A stretch of 64,000 nt of DNA, from contig SYGP01000002.1 of the NCBI GenBank assembly GCA_005799495.1, positions 1-64,000 of the forward strand. Direction: 5' to 3'. The position numbers and the translations under genes are program-made. Positions 1-8,550 of the stretch are shown one piece after another (positions within the stretch are counted from its first letter, which is position 1; each line of letters starts with the position of its first letter). Origin of the DNA: Planctomycetia bacterium. Its GTDB lineage: Bacteria; Planctomycetota; Phycisphaerae; Phycisphaerales; SM1A02. The notes beneath the pieces are model-generated. The model was not told the DNA's origin, ran no database searches, and saw nothing but the letters and a program-made list of their open reading frames with translations.

Positions 1-759
1 ACCACCACCGCCGCCACCCATCCCGCCACCACCGCCGCCCATTCCACCACCACCCCCACCACCACCGCCGCCGCCACCAAACCCCGCGCCTTGGTTGAGC
101 GCGAAATCGAGGTTGAAGTTTGGTGCGTTGTCAAAGTACGGGACGGTGTACAGCAGGTCCTTGATCGGATAAAGCTTGGTCACAAGAGAGCCGCGGCGGG
201 AGAGATTTTCACGCGTGCCAACCTCGAGAAAGCCGGGTCGAAGTTGCCAGGTACACGATGACTCCGCAGGCAGTTGGGCGAGCACATACTCCAGTGCGTC
301 GAGCGCTGTGAGGCTCGGCAACTGCATCGTGATGGGCTCGTCCGGATCCATGCCGTCTGGGTTCTTGTCGCTTCGCCAGCGTGCAATCATGGCGACGTTG
401 GTCGCCTCTGCAATGAACTTCAGCGCATCACGTGCAGGAGTCTCATCGAAGGTCACTGGTAGTCGCGTGTTCATCAGCGCGAAGAGCACATCCTGTGGCT
501 CGCTTGCCAATGCGATGGGCTCTGATGGTGCACCTTGGCTCTGCGCCGTGACGGTTGGGGCAACCGCGTGGACTGTGATTCCACTTGTCGCGGTCTTCAC
601 CTTGGCCGCATCCACCTTCTTCTCCGCCGGGGGCGCTGTGGGAGACTTCCGCGGCGCGGGCGGATTCGTCTGGGCAGCGACCGAGCAAGCGCAAAGGACC
701 GCAGCACCGGCAGTCCACAGCATTCGACTCACGATGCTTGGATCCGAAGAGAGAGCCAT
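1..759 (-). CDS. Secreted secretin-N-domain-like protein with glycine-rich stretch (partial)
   Basis: The gene enters from the right at an ATG at 759 and leaves the window at base 1, so the C-terminus is missing. The first ~30 residues form a signal peptide; an in-frame ATG at 723 would give a tighter one. A Pro/Lys/Ala-rich linker follows. Residues ~85-185 carry two short alpha/beta repeats (VTFDETPARDALKFIAEAT, then ITMQLPSLTALDALEYVLAQL) that resemble the STN or secretin N0-type fold. The in-window end is a run of glycines broken by Met, coded by repeated GGN triplets. Likely envelope protein or secretin-type pore component. The domain call is from pattern only, and the glycine tract could be a linker before a further secretin module. 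Confidence 0.6.
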   Translation of the reverse strand, partial: MALSSDPSIVSRMLWTAGAAVLCACSVAAQTNPPAPRKSPTAPPAEKKVDAAKVKTATSGITVHAVAPTVTAQSQGAPSEPIALASEPQDVLFALMNTRLPVTFDETPARDALKFIAEATNVAMIARWRSDKNPDGMDPDEPITMQLPSLTALDALEYVLAQLPAESSCTWQLRPGFLEVGTRENLSRRGSLVTKLYPIKDLLYTVPYFDNAPNFNLDFALNQGAGFGGGGGGGGGGGGMGGGGGGMGGGGGG

Positions 760-800
760 GGTGAATGCCTTGGGAGGGGATCTGGGCGACCGCGCCGTCA

Positions 801-2669
801 TCATTCTACGGACGAGCAGCGCAAGAGCAGCGCCTTTTTGCTCTCTTCAAGGCAAATCAGCGACATGGCGTTTGCAGCAACGGCGATGCGGCTGTCCCAC
901 GGGGCAGTCCGCAGCGCACCGAGAGCACGGCTGCGGTCTGCCACGAGATAGCACGCCTCGTCATCAAAGGCCAGCTGCAGCAGAAAGCGAACAAGCAGGG
1001 CTTGTGAACTGCAGGCGCGTTCGACATCGCGATCGCTCGTCAATTCAGTACTGCCGAGCATCAGCGCAAGTCCGTGACCAGGACGTGCGCTCTGCGCGTT
1101 TGCACCGCGGCTGCTCTGACCCGTCAGTGCAAATGCGCCGTGCACATCGGGCGGCGGAGGATCCAACTGCGCGGCGGCAAGTCCAGTCGATCCAAGTTGC
1201 ACCGAAAAGAGAGCATGACGCGCCGCATCCACCAGCGCTCGGTGATGAGAAGGAACGCCACCCAGGGCAAGGTCTGCTTCGAGCAGCCAGCCGAAGACTC
1301 CTACGAGAACGCCGCGCGGCGTGTTCTTCCAGCAGTTGTCCAGTGCAGCAGCGACTCGCTCGCGGGTGACCAAGGGATCGCCGCTGCGTTCACAGGAGGC
1401 AAGCGCAGCAAGAAGGACCGCCTGCTCGAGCGGGTCCCCCTCGACGGTGAGTGGGGGGGCGACTGCGTCATCGTTCGTCCTCGGCGCATCAGGATTCGGC
1501 GATGGAGAGCAGCGTGCAAGAAGCAAGTTCCGGTAGTCGAGCCGAAGCGCGGAGAGTTCTGGGCACTCGGACACTTCCTTCGGGAGCTCCGCGCACGCCA
1601 TCACGATCCATGCAACGGCCTTCGGGTCCTGCCGCGGGTCGGATTCCACTTCATCCACGCGGCCGAGTGCACGGAGGATCTCCGCTGAAATGGTCGCCGC
1701 TCGCTGCGCCACGGGAGTGTTCGATGAGCGGGAAAACTTCGCGAGTGCGGCCGCTGCGAGCGCTTGTTCTGCTGGTCCTGCATACAGCGTCGCGTCCGCG
1801 CGTTCCGCCGGCAGATAGTCGCCTCGAAGTCCAAGCGCACGAAGGACCCCTTGCTGTTGTGATGGTTCATCTCTTCCTCCCGAGACGGGAGCGATCAGCG
1901 AGCGCTCAAACCATGCCACGATTCCCTCGGAGCATGCATCCATGTCGCGGATCAGTTGCGCTCCACGCTCGGAAGGCACGAGCCGCATGCCACGGTGCAC
2001 GACGACAGGAGCGCTGCCAGCCGTTGGCTGCACAACACGCGTTGCGGCAAAGCGGTAGATCGCCACTCGTTCATCGGGCGGCAGTTGATCGAGATCGCGC
2101 GCAGGCAGTCCGACTTGAAGGGCCAACGACAGAAGCGTTTGATCGGGCGCACTGGCAGCGTTCAGGGCCTGCAGCACCCCAGGATGAGCGAGCGCCCACT
2201 CACTGCCGCGGCGCAAAGCCATGCCATCGAGCGCAGGTTGAACCTCTCGCGCAGCTTGCGCGAAGTTCGTGCCGAGCAGCGGTTCAAACTCACCCCCAAC
2301 CTCCAGTTCAAGCGTCACGCGTTCCAACGGAATGGTCGTACCCGCTCTGCTCGGTGTGCTGCTCCAGCGACGCAGGGCATCGTCCATCGCCGTATTCAGA
2401 GCCGTGGCAACGGCGCCGGGTGATCTCGCGCTGCCCACGCCGATGACCTGTCCGTCGATGCGAAGCAGGATCGACGCAGAGTGCGAGTCATCTGGAAGGT
2501 CGGCAACCACGTTTTTTTTGCTGATTCCAGCGTCGAGCGCGGATCGGCAGGATTTCCATGCCGCGATTGCATAATCATCGGCTGGCGAGTCGGCTGCCAC
2601 TTGGGATGTGTACAGAATGAGTTTGCAAATAAACGCTGCACTTGTGGACATCAAGCGAACTCGGTGCAT
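801..2669 (-). CDS. Hypothetical secreted protein, 622 residues
   Basis: I do not recognise the family. The N-terminus (residues 1-26, hydrophobic centre AAFICKLILY, small residues at VAA) looks like a short signal peptide. Residues ~30-110 contain SILLRIDGQVIGVGSARSPG followed by a helix, which loosely recalls AMMECR1-type domains, but this is weak. The rest is Ala/Leu-rich and probably helical; cysteines recur (MACAELPKEVSECP). A TACAAT box (2677-2682) sits 7 bases before the ATG at 2669, so I keep that start; the ATG at 2651 is the alternative. The gene ends 42 bases before the next minus-strand gene starts at 759, so the two may be cotranscribed. Confidence 0.55.
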   Translation of the reverse strand: MHRVRLMSTSAAFICKLILYTSQVAADSPADDYAIAAWKSCRSALDAGISKKNVVADLPDDSHSASILLRIDGQVIGVGSARSPGAVATALNTAMDDALRRWSSTPSRAGTTIPLERVTLELEVGGEFEPLLGTNFAQAAREVQPALDGMALRRGSEWALAHPGVLQALNAASAPDQTLLSLALQVGLPARDLDQLPPDERVAIYRFAATRVVQPTAGSAPVVVHRGMRLVPSERGAQLIRDMDACSEGIVAWFERSLIAPVSGGRDEPSQQQGVLRALGLRGDYLPAERADATLYAGPAEQALAAAALAKFSRSSNTPVAQRAATISAEILRALGRVDEVESDPRQDPKAVAWIVMACAELPKEVSECPELSALRLDYRNLLLARCSPSPNPDAPRTNDDAVAPPLTVEGDPLEQAVLLAALASCERSGDPLVTRERVAAALDNCWKNTPRGVLVGVFGWLLEADLALGGVPSHHRALVDAARHALFSVQLGSTGLAAAQLDPPPPDVHGAFALTGQSSRGANAQSARPGHGLALMLGSTELTSDRDVERACSSQALLVRFLLQLAFDDEACYLVADRSRALGALRTAPWDSRIAVAANAMSLICLEESKKALLLRCSSVE

Positions 2670-2676
2670 AGTGCGG

Positions 2677-2682
2677 ATTGTA
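2677..2682 (-). promoter_or_regulatory. -10 box of a probable leaderless transcript
   Basis: TACAAT on the minus strand ends 7 bases before the ATG at 2669. No convincing -35 box or Shine-Dalgarno is visible. It belongs to the recurring pattern described in the findings. Confidence 0.4.
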
Positions 2683-2923
2683 GATCGGTCCCAAGTGGTT
2701 TGGTTCGATCTGCTCGTTCGGGTTTGAGAATGCCAATGTCACTTTCCCGTATTTTCAGAAGTGAGGTTTCGAAGCAGCCAGTCCTGCTGCTCACCATGTT
2801 GTCCTACTTGGCAATCCTCTGATTCGAACGCCATTTCTTGGCACTGCACCCCCCTTTCAAGGGGCGGCGGGGCGGATGGGGAGACTCGCCCGCGCACGAA
2901 GGTGTAGCGGGTGCCGGAAAGCG

Positions 2924-2953
2924 CGACGGCCTGCGATATTTCGCAGGCCGTCG
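2924..2953 (-). terminator. Hairpin terminator candidate downstream of rpsA
   Basis: Perfect 13-bp stem (2924-2936 with 2941-2953) around a TATT loop, about 80 bases past the rpsA stop. On the minus strand the stem is followed by GCGCTTTCC, so the T-run is poor. On the plus strand it is followed by TCGCTTTTG. It probably ends the rpsA transcript or protects its 3' end. Confidence 0.5.
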
Positions 2954-3000
2954 TCGCTTTTGCAGTCCAAATCTCTGCACTCCACCCGCACTCAACTTGT

Positions 3001-3023
3001 CTCGACTCGCGCGACGAGTCGAG
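3001..3023 (-). repeat. 9-bp inverted repeat directly after the rpsA stop
   Basis: CTCGACTCG and CGAGTCGAG flank a 5-base loop (CGCGA). It lies 12 bases past the stop codon of rpsA on the minus strand. No T-run follows, so it is more likely an RNA 3' stabiliser or half of a two-hairpin terminator with 2924-2953. Confidence 0.45.
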
Positions 3024-3050
3024 TTTGATCAAGCTCAGTCGAGTTTGATC
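3017..3050. repeat. 14-bp direct repeat spanning the rpsA 3' end
   Basis: AGTCGAGTTTGATC occurs at 3017-3030 and 3037-3050, a 20-base period. The right copy codes for the last residues of S1 (KIKLD) and the left copy lies past the stop, inside the hairpin region. This looks like a small local duplication of the gene end. Confidence 0.6.
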
Positions 3051-4822
3051 TTGTCGGTACCGAGTGCTCCGTGGTCGTCCATGCCGCCGCGGGTTGGCTT
3101 CGGGCGCTTTGGAACAACGAACGAATCGTCCGCTGTGCCTGCGCCATCGCTTTTCCCACTGCCCGCATCGCCGGCGCCCCATTGTGCGCGCTTGAGGCTG
3201 AGGCCGATCTTTCGGTCGTCGGTGTCGACGCGCAGGATCTTGACATCGACTTCCTGACCAGGCTTCACCACATCGAGTGGGTTCTCGACCTTCTGATCGC
3301 TCAGCTCGGAGATGTGCAGCAGACCCTCGAGGCCGTCCTCGAGTTCCACAAACACGCCGAAGTTCGTGATCTTCGTGATCTTGCCCTTCACGATCATGCC
3401 GGGGCGGTAGGCGCCGGGGATCGCTTCGACCCACGGATCCTCGGTCAACTGCTTGATGCCGAGACCCACGCGCTGCTTTTCCTGGTCGACTTCGATCACC
3501 ACGCACTTCACCTCGTCGCCCTTCTTGAAGAGCTCGTTCGGATGCGCGATCTTCTTCGTCCACGACATGTCGGAGATGTGCAGCAATCCGTCGATGCCGG
3601 ACTCGATTTCGATGAATGCGCCGTAGTTGGCAAGGTTGCGCACCTTGCCAGTGATCACGGTACCGAGCGGATAGTGCTCGGCGACGAGATCCCACGGGTT
3701 GACCTCGCACTGCTTCATGCCGAGGGAGATCTCGAGCTTGTCCTTGTTGAAGTCAAGCACGACCACATCCGTCTCCTGATTGACCTGCACCAATTCGCTC
3801 GGATGGTTGATGCGGCGAGTCCAAGACATCTCGCTGACATGCACGAGACCTTCGATGCCGTCTTCCAGCCGCACGAACGCACCGTAGGACATGAGGCTGA
3901 CGACCGAGCCGCGTACGCGCGCGCCAACCGGGTACTTCTTCTCGATTTCTTCCCATGGGCTCGGCTCGCGCTGCTTCAGTCCGAGCGCGATCTTCTCGCG
4001 CTCGCGGTCGATGTTCAGAACCTTCACTTCGACTTCCTGGCCGATCTTCACGACCTCGGATGGATGGTTCACACGGCCCCACGACATGTCGGTGACATGC
4101 AGCAGGCCGTCGAAGCCGCCGAGGTCGATGAATGCGCCGAAATCAGCGATATTCGTGACATGGCCCTTCACGATGTCGCCTTCCTTGATGCGAGTGAGCA
4201 GTGTCTTGCGCGCTTCTTCGCGCTCGACCTCGATGAGGCGGCGTCGGCTGATGACGATGTTGCGACGCTCCAGATCGATCTTCAGCACCAATGCACGCAT
4301 GGTGCGTCCGACAAAGTCGCCCACATCTCCAGGGCGTCGGATGTCAACCTGCGATGCAGGAAGGAAGACGGGAACGCCAATGTCCACGAGCAGACCACCC
4401 TTGATCTTGCGGAGGCACTTGCCCTCGACGACATCGTTCTCCTTCTTGGTCGCCACGAGGGTTTCCCAACCTCGGATGCGATCGGCCTTGCGCTTGGAGA
4501 GCACGATGTTGCCCTCGGCGTCTTCCAGCTCTTCCAAGACCACTTCGACGGTGTCGCCAACGGACACGCCGCCCGAGTCCTCGAACTCTTCCTTGGAGAT
4601 CTGCCCCTCACTCTTCAGCCCGACATCGACGATCACATAGTCGCCGCTGATCGACACGACGGTGCCCTTGAGGAGCGTGTCAGCGCCTCCGCCTGTCTTT
4701 GCTTTGTCTGCGGCAGCAGCGAGGTCGTTGACCGTTGCTTTCGTGCCAAGGGCGTCGCGGACCATCTGGTCAGCGATATCGAGGTCGAGTCCGATGTCTT
4801 GAATGAGGTTGTAGTCAACCAT
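3035..4822 (-). CDS. rpsA: 30S ribosomal protein S1
   Basis: 595 residues with six S1-type OB domains in order: LLKGTVVSISGDYVIVDVG, VVEGKCLRKIKGGLLVDIG, IVKGHVTNIADFGAFIDLG, RVRGSVVSLMSYGAFVRLE, VITGKVRNLANYGAFIEIE and IVKGKITKITNFGVFVELE. Domains 3-6 keep the FGAF/YGAF and LLH(I/V) core; domains 1-2 are the divergent ribosome-docking type, as in the known six-domain family. S1 unwinds and delivers mRNA to the 30S subunit. I place the start at the ATG at 4822 (MVDYNLIQDI), because the 64 codons upstream in frame look non-coding and overlap the upstream MFS gene. An acidic/basic tail follows domain 6. There is no clear Shine-Dalgarno. Confidence 0.95.
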   Translation of the reverse strand: MVDYNLIQDIGLDLDIADQMVRDALGTKATVNDLAAAADKAKTGGGADTLLKGTVVSISGDYVIVDVGLKSEGQISKEEFEDSGGVSVGDTVEVVLEELEDAEGNIVLSKRKADRIRGWETLVATKKENDVVEGKCLRKIKGGLLVDIGVPVFLPASQVDIRRPGDVGDFVGRTMRALVLKIDLERRNIVISRRRLIEVEREEARKTLLTRIKEGDIVKGHVTNIADFGAFIDLGGFDGLLHVTDMSWGRVNHPSEVVKIGQEVEVKVLNIDREREKIALGLKQREPSPWEEIEKKYPVGARVRGSVVSLMSYGAFVRLEDGIEGLVHVSEMSWTRRINHPSELVQVNQETDVVVLDFNKDKLEISLGMKQCEVNPWDLVAEHYPLGTVITGKVRNLANYGAFIEIESGIDGLLHISDMSWTKKIAHPNELFKKGDEVKCVVIEVDQEKQRVGLGIKQLTEDPWVEAIPGAYRPGMIVKGKITKITNFGVFVELEDGLEGLLHISELSDQKVENPLDVVKPGQEVDVKILRVDTDDRKIGLSLKRAQWGAGDAGSGKSDGAGTADDSFVVPKRPKPTRGGMDDHGALGTDKIKLD

Positions 4823-4914
4823 GGGGTGCGAGCTTTCGATGCGCGGGGAGGCACATTGCCATCCTCGCAAGGCGGAACCCTCGGGACGATCCCAAGAGCG
4901 AGCCGAGTAATGTA

Positions 4915-6267
4915 TCAGATTTCCGCGGCGATTCGAGGGGGCAGATCCCTGCGCATGGCCCGAAAACCCAGCACCCCTGCGAGGTTCACCAACATGCACA
5001 GCAGGAAAAACCACGGTCCTGCCCCGAGGCGCGCGAGGGGGTCATACATGAGCACGGCGAGAAATGGCGCGATGGCTCCACGGATGCCGTTCAGGGTGAC
5101 ATGCACCGCCATGTACTCACTGTCCCGGTGTGCGGGTGCGAAATCATGGTGCCCGAGGTTCCACGCGAGCGATCCACCCGCGAACCCGATGCCCAGCATC
5201 ACGCTCGACGCGTACATCAGCGTCATGGAATCCAACAGCGCAGCGAGCCAGATGGCACCTGATCCGAGCACGAAAGTCCAGCCGTGCACCGCACGGAATG
5301 CGACCACATGCTGCTTGGACAGCAGGCGTGACCAGATGGGAATCGCCAGCGGCATCACCACCAACGGGATCACGGTGGTGACCAGGATTCCCTCGAGGTA
5401 GGAGGTATGGAACTGATCGTTCAGGATGAGGACCTGCGGTGGTCCGACCATGAGACTGCCGAGTCCGAACACCGACATCCACCACATGAAGCGTGCGTAC
5501 AGTCGATCATCTCGCAGCAGGTGCAGCAAGTGGCGCGGGTCGATGCGCGCAGCGCCCGAACCCGACTCCTGCTCCGCCAGTTGCAACCCACGCTGACCGC
5601 GCAGCCGCACCTTGCGCCAGATGCTGTTGGCAATCACGCCCGTGAGCGCCAGCGCGGGGAACAGGTAGCGGAAGCTGTCGGCGCGCAGGTCGAGCGCCGT
5701 ACCGATCAGCAGCCCGGCGAGTGCCAGCACAAGTGACTGCACGGTGGCCATGCGCCCAGCGATGATGGCTCGGCTTGCACGCGGGTAGTTGTTTCGCCAC
5801 ACGACGGCGCGCACGGTGATGACTCCCGTCCAGGCGATGCGCGAGATCATCACGAGTGCGGTCAACAGCAAGAGCCCGAGGGTGTCGACGGGCACGAACG
5901 CCGCCAGAAGGACGCATGCGCACGTGAGCAGTTGCAGTCCGCTGATGAACGCGACTTTCGGCCTGCCATGTGCAAGTGCTGCCCAGACGAACGAACTGAG
6001 ATTGGCGACATTCGGTGCCGCGCTCACGGCAGCGACTGCGTAGTCGACCGTCGTGGGATCGATGCCCTCGACGCCGGTGAACATCTTCTTCACCACGATC
6101 GCCATGGTGCCGCCTTCGAGCGCGCCAAGCATGAGAGGCATGAGCATGCCGGAGTACAGCTCGTGCGCATAGTTGGCGCGCAGCATGGTCGGCAGCGCGC
6201 GCGGGTGAAAATCGCCGACAAATGCGCCGAGGCGCTGGAAGAGCAGGGGAGGAGAGAACACGGTCAT
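4915..6267 (-). CDS. Major facilitator superfamily transporter
   Basis: 450 residues with about 12 hydrophobic segments and short charged loops, for example WRNNYPRASRAIIAGRM after the first six. It lies in the inner membrane and moves a small solute. The substrate cannot be read from sequence. An ATG at 6267 is preferred over an upstream in-frame TTG at 6282. It ends 92 bases before the rpsA start, and rpsA may share its transcript. The 364-base upstream region carries several palindromes that could be operators. Confidence 0.75.
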   Translation of the reverse strand: MTVFSPPLLFQRLGAFVGDFHPRALPTMLRANYAHELYSGMLMPLMLGALEGGTMAIVVKKMFTGVEGIDPTTVDYAVAAVSAAPNVANLSSFVWAALAHGRPKVAFISGLQLLTCACVLLAAFVPVDTLGLLLLTALVMISRIAWTGVITVRAVVWRNNYPRASRAIIAGRMATVQSLVLALAGLLIGTALDLRADSFRYLFPALALTGVIANSIWRKVRLRGQRGLQLAEQESGSGAARIDPRHLLHLLRDDRLYARFMWWMSVFGLGSLMVGPPQVLILNDQFHTSYLEGILVTTVIPLVVMPLAIPIWSRLLSKQHVVAFRAVHGWTFVLGSGAIWLAALLDSMTLMYASSVMLGIGFAGGSLAWNLGHHDFAPAHRDSEYMAVHVTLNGIRGAIAPFLAVLMYDPLARLGAGPWFFLLCMLVNLAGVLGFRAMRRDLPPRIAAEI

Positions 6268-6631
6268 ACGAACGCAACGCAAGGAGTGCGTTCGCGCATG
6301 GAAGCGTAGGAGGAAATCAGACTTCGCTCACCATGAATTGTTGTGTCGGATTGTCGGAGGGTTCGCCGAGCGGCTATCGTTTTCGCTTTCAGCGATCGGT
6401 CCTGTCGACGGAGGCCGGTTCGACATGCGCTCGAACCTTGCACGAACCCACGGGATCGCAGATCTGCGACGAAGATCAAGCCTCCGGCGATGGCGCCGAG
6501 TGGAAGATCGGGATCGTCGGACTTCGAACCCACCTGCGAGTTGGGTTCGAGGCTCATGAGCCGGCCCAGCCCCGCTTCGGCGCGGGCGCGAGTTCGCTCG
6601 GGCCGTCGGCAGGACCGATCGCTGATTTCCA
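6268..6631. other. Intergenic region with palindromes, upstream of the MFS gene
   Basis: It contains a perfect 14-bp palindrome, TCGCAGATCTGCGA (6456-6469), and a 9-bp inverted repeat TCGAACCCA/TGGGTTCGA (6524-6532 and 6542-6550). CGAACCCA occurs again at 6443-6450, GGCTCATGAGCC is a palindrome at 6551-6562, and CGAACGCA/TGCGTTCG flank 6269-6294. A minus-strand ORF from 6557 to 6264 (about 97 codons) is open but has no start signals or recognisable family, so I do not call it a gene. Confidence 0.55.
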
Positions 6632-7156
6632 TCACGCGCGAAGAGCGGCGCGCAGCGCTTGCCAACTGCGCTCGAGCGAATCGGGGACGACGCGCACTTC
6701 ACCGATGGTCGCCATGAAATTGGTATCGCCGCTCCAGCGTGGCACAACATGGACATGCAGATGCTCGGGCAGTCCGGCACCCGCGGCTCGCCCCTGATTG
6801 ATGCCCACATTCACTCCCTGCGTATGGAGCGCGCGTTCAACCAATTCCACGGCGAAGTCAACGAGTTCCCACAGATGCGCCCGCTGCTGCGCCGAGTAGT
6901 CCTGCAGCGTGGGGCGTGCTTCGGCAAGCGCAACCAACATGTGACCGTTGGAGTAGGGGTAGCGGTTGAGCATGATCAGCCCGTGCGCATTTCGATGCAC
7001 CAAGAAGTGCGCGTGGTCATTCGCGGAGTCCTCCCACGCCGCCCGCAGGAAGTTGCCGAGGTGCGGCGCGCCCGAGCTTTTCGCGTCGCTTTGACGCGCC
7101 TCAAGATCGCGCAGGTATGCCATGCGCCACGGAGCCCAGAGGTCATGATGCGCCAT
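6632..7156 (-). CDS. HIT-family nucleotide hydrolase or Ap4A phosphorylase-like protein
   Basis: 174 residues. The histidine triad is HLHVHVVPRW near residue 132, preceded by the usual NQGRAAGAGLPEH segment; residues ~50-75 carry the RNAHGLIMLNRYPYSNGHML core. The length and N-terminal LWAPWRMAYL fit the group that cleaves dinucleoside polyphosphates (Ap4A) or AMP-linked substrates in the cytoplasm. The ATG at 7156 is chosen because the family N-terminus starts there and a TACACT box ends 8 bases before it. It is separated by 23 bases from the upstream ABC permease, on the same strand. Confidence 0.88.
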   Translation of the reverse strand: MAHHDLWAPWRMAYLRDLEARQSDAKSSGAPHLGNFLRAAWEDSANDHAHFLVHRNAHGLIMLNRYPYSNGHMLVALAEARPTLQDYSAQQRAHLWELVDFAVELVERALHTQGVNVGINQGRAAGAGLPEHLHVHVVPRWSGDTNFMATIGEVRVVPDSLERSWQALRAALRA

Positions 7157-7179
7157 CGGGGGGGAGTGTAGAAGCGTCG

Positions 7180-8550
7180 TCAGCGTGCTCGCGCCCAGCG
7201 AAGCAGTTCGATGGGGGTCGGCGGTTTCCCTTGCATCAGGATGCCGATGCGGAAGATGCGCGCACCGAGCCACACGAGTCCGACTGCCCCTATCGCGTTG
7301 ACAAGCAGTGCGGCACCAACCTGCCACGCGGGGATCCCTTCCACGGCGCCGGTCGTTCGCAGCACCATCACAAAGGGGCCGATGGGTGGGATGAAACTGA
7401 AGACCGTTGCAAGGATGCCCGTCGGATTCTCCGAAATGGGAAGCCACAGCATCATCGGCGTCATCATGAGAAGCATGACGGGCGTGACCAGCGTCTGAGC
7501 TTCGCGGAGGTCGTTCACGGCGCTGCCCACGGCCGCCATCATGGCTGCGCACATGAAGTATCCGAGCAGGAACCAAACGACGAAGAGGAGAAGCGTGGGA
7601 ACATCGACAAGGTCTGTCATGGCAAGGAGCGTGAGCCCGACCAATCCTGCGACGCCGTACATGCCGAGCATCACCACACTCACCAGACTCTGGCCGAGGA
7701 TTTTTCCCGCGAGCAGTTCGAGCGGACTCGTGGCGGACAGCAGCACTTCGACCACCTTGCTTGACTTCTCTTCGATGGTCGAAGTCAGCAGTTGATTCGC
7801 GCTGGAGAATGCCGCAATCCACATGAGGAACATGAATGCCCCGGGGAGGAGCATGCGAATCTCGAGGCGTTCTGTCGAGCGTTGCCCTTCGTTGCTCACT
7901 CGAGCGGTCGCTGCGCTGGGCGGATGGAGGAGCGCGCGAACCGCGGCCAGATCGCCGCCCGCTGCCGCGACACGGGCGGTGACGGTTGCCTCGCGTGCAA
8001 CGCGTCCGATCATCGCCGTCGTCTTTGCCGGCGACGCCGTGGGAACGAGGACGCTGATGTCGACACCCGAAGGTGGCGCAGACTGCAGCAACGCAGCAGG
8101 AATCTCCACAAGCCCAAGGATCTCTCCCGATTGCACGCGAGCCTGCTCGCGCGTGAGATCCGCATCGAGCGCGAGGCGCATCACGGTGATGTCGACGGGC
8201 GGATCGTCTGGCATCGGCATGCTGCCGAAACCAACCGAGGGCAGCGAAGGTGGAAGCGTGTTGGCCGAAGGCGTCGCCACATCGCCTGCTGCGCGCATGA
8301 CATCGAACGCCATGCGCATCTGGTCTGCCACCGATCCATCCTTGTCCGCGACCACGAGCGTTCCAACCACGGGAGGCGTTGTGCTTCCCACGAGCAGCGG
8401 TATCAGCGCACCGACGCCGATCAGGATGATGGGCAGCACGAGCGCGCCGAAGATGAAACTCTTGGTGAGCACTGTTTGCTTGAACTCACGAGCGGCGATG
8501 GTTCGCATGCGCCCCATTCGACTGGATGTCGAGCGGTGTTCGCTCGTCAC
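7180..8550 (-). CDS. ABC-2 type exporter permease (NatB-like)
   Basis: 456 residues. One transmembrane segment near the N-terminus (FIFGALVLPIILIGVGALI), a large extracytoplasmic domain (~60-250), then five or six membrane segments in the C-terminal half. This matches the NatB / ABC-2 exporter layout; the sodium-export family often has it. The GTG start at 8550 overlaps the ATPase stop by 4 bases (GTGA), so the pair is translationally coupled. An internal ATG at 8517 is possible. Substrate unknown: Na+, peptide or drug export are all compatible. Confidence 0.85.
   Translation of the reverse strand: MTSEHRSTSSRMGRMRTIAAREFKQTVLTKSFIFGALVLPIILIGVGALIPLLVGSTTPPVVGTLVVADKDGSVADQMRMAFDVMRAAGDVATPSANTLPPSLPSVGFGSMPMPDDPPVDITVMRLALDADLTREQARVQSGEILGLVEIPAALLQSAPPSGVDISVLVPTASPAKTTAMIGRVAREATVTARVAAAGGDLAAVRALLHPPSAATARVSNEGQRSTERLEIRMLLPGAFMFLMWIAAFSSANQLLTSTIEEKSSKVVEVLLSATSPLELLAGKILGQSLVSVVMLGMYGVAGLVGLTLLAMTDLVDVPTLLLFVVWFLLGYFMCAAMMAAVGSAVNDLREAQTLVTPVMLLMMTPMMLWLPISENPTGILATVFSFIPPIGPFVMVLRTTGAVEGIPAWQVGAALLVNAIGAVGLVWLGARIFRIGILMQGKPPTPIELLRWARAR

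Larger units (their letters stand above)
2670..3034. other. Intergenic region between rpsA and the 622-residue gene
   Basis: A 365-base gap with no credible gene. It holds the promoter of the downstream minus-strand gene at its left end, a strong hairpin at 2924-2953 and a second hairpin just after the rpsA stop at 3001-3023. The middle contains C-rich and G-rich runs (2843-2880) without further structure that I can support. Confidence 0.7.

Noticed and set aside
1-105. Glycine-triplet microsatellite as an independent repeat
   Set aside because: The triplets keep the reading frame of the secretin-like gene and are explained as its Gly-rich segment.
3071-5401. 776-codon open frame on the plus strand
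   Set aside because: It is antisense to rpsA and the MFS gene; the composition is a shadow of GC-rich coding on the other strand.
6264-6557. 97-codon ORF on the minus strand before the MFS gene
   Set aside because: No start signal or known family, low-complexity Arg/Ser content, and it overlaps the palindromes.
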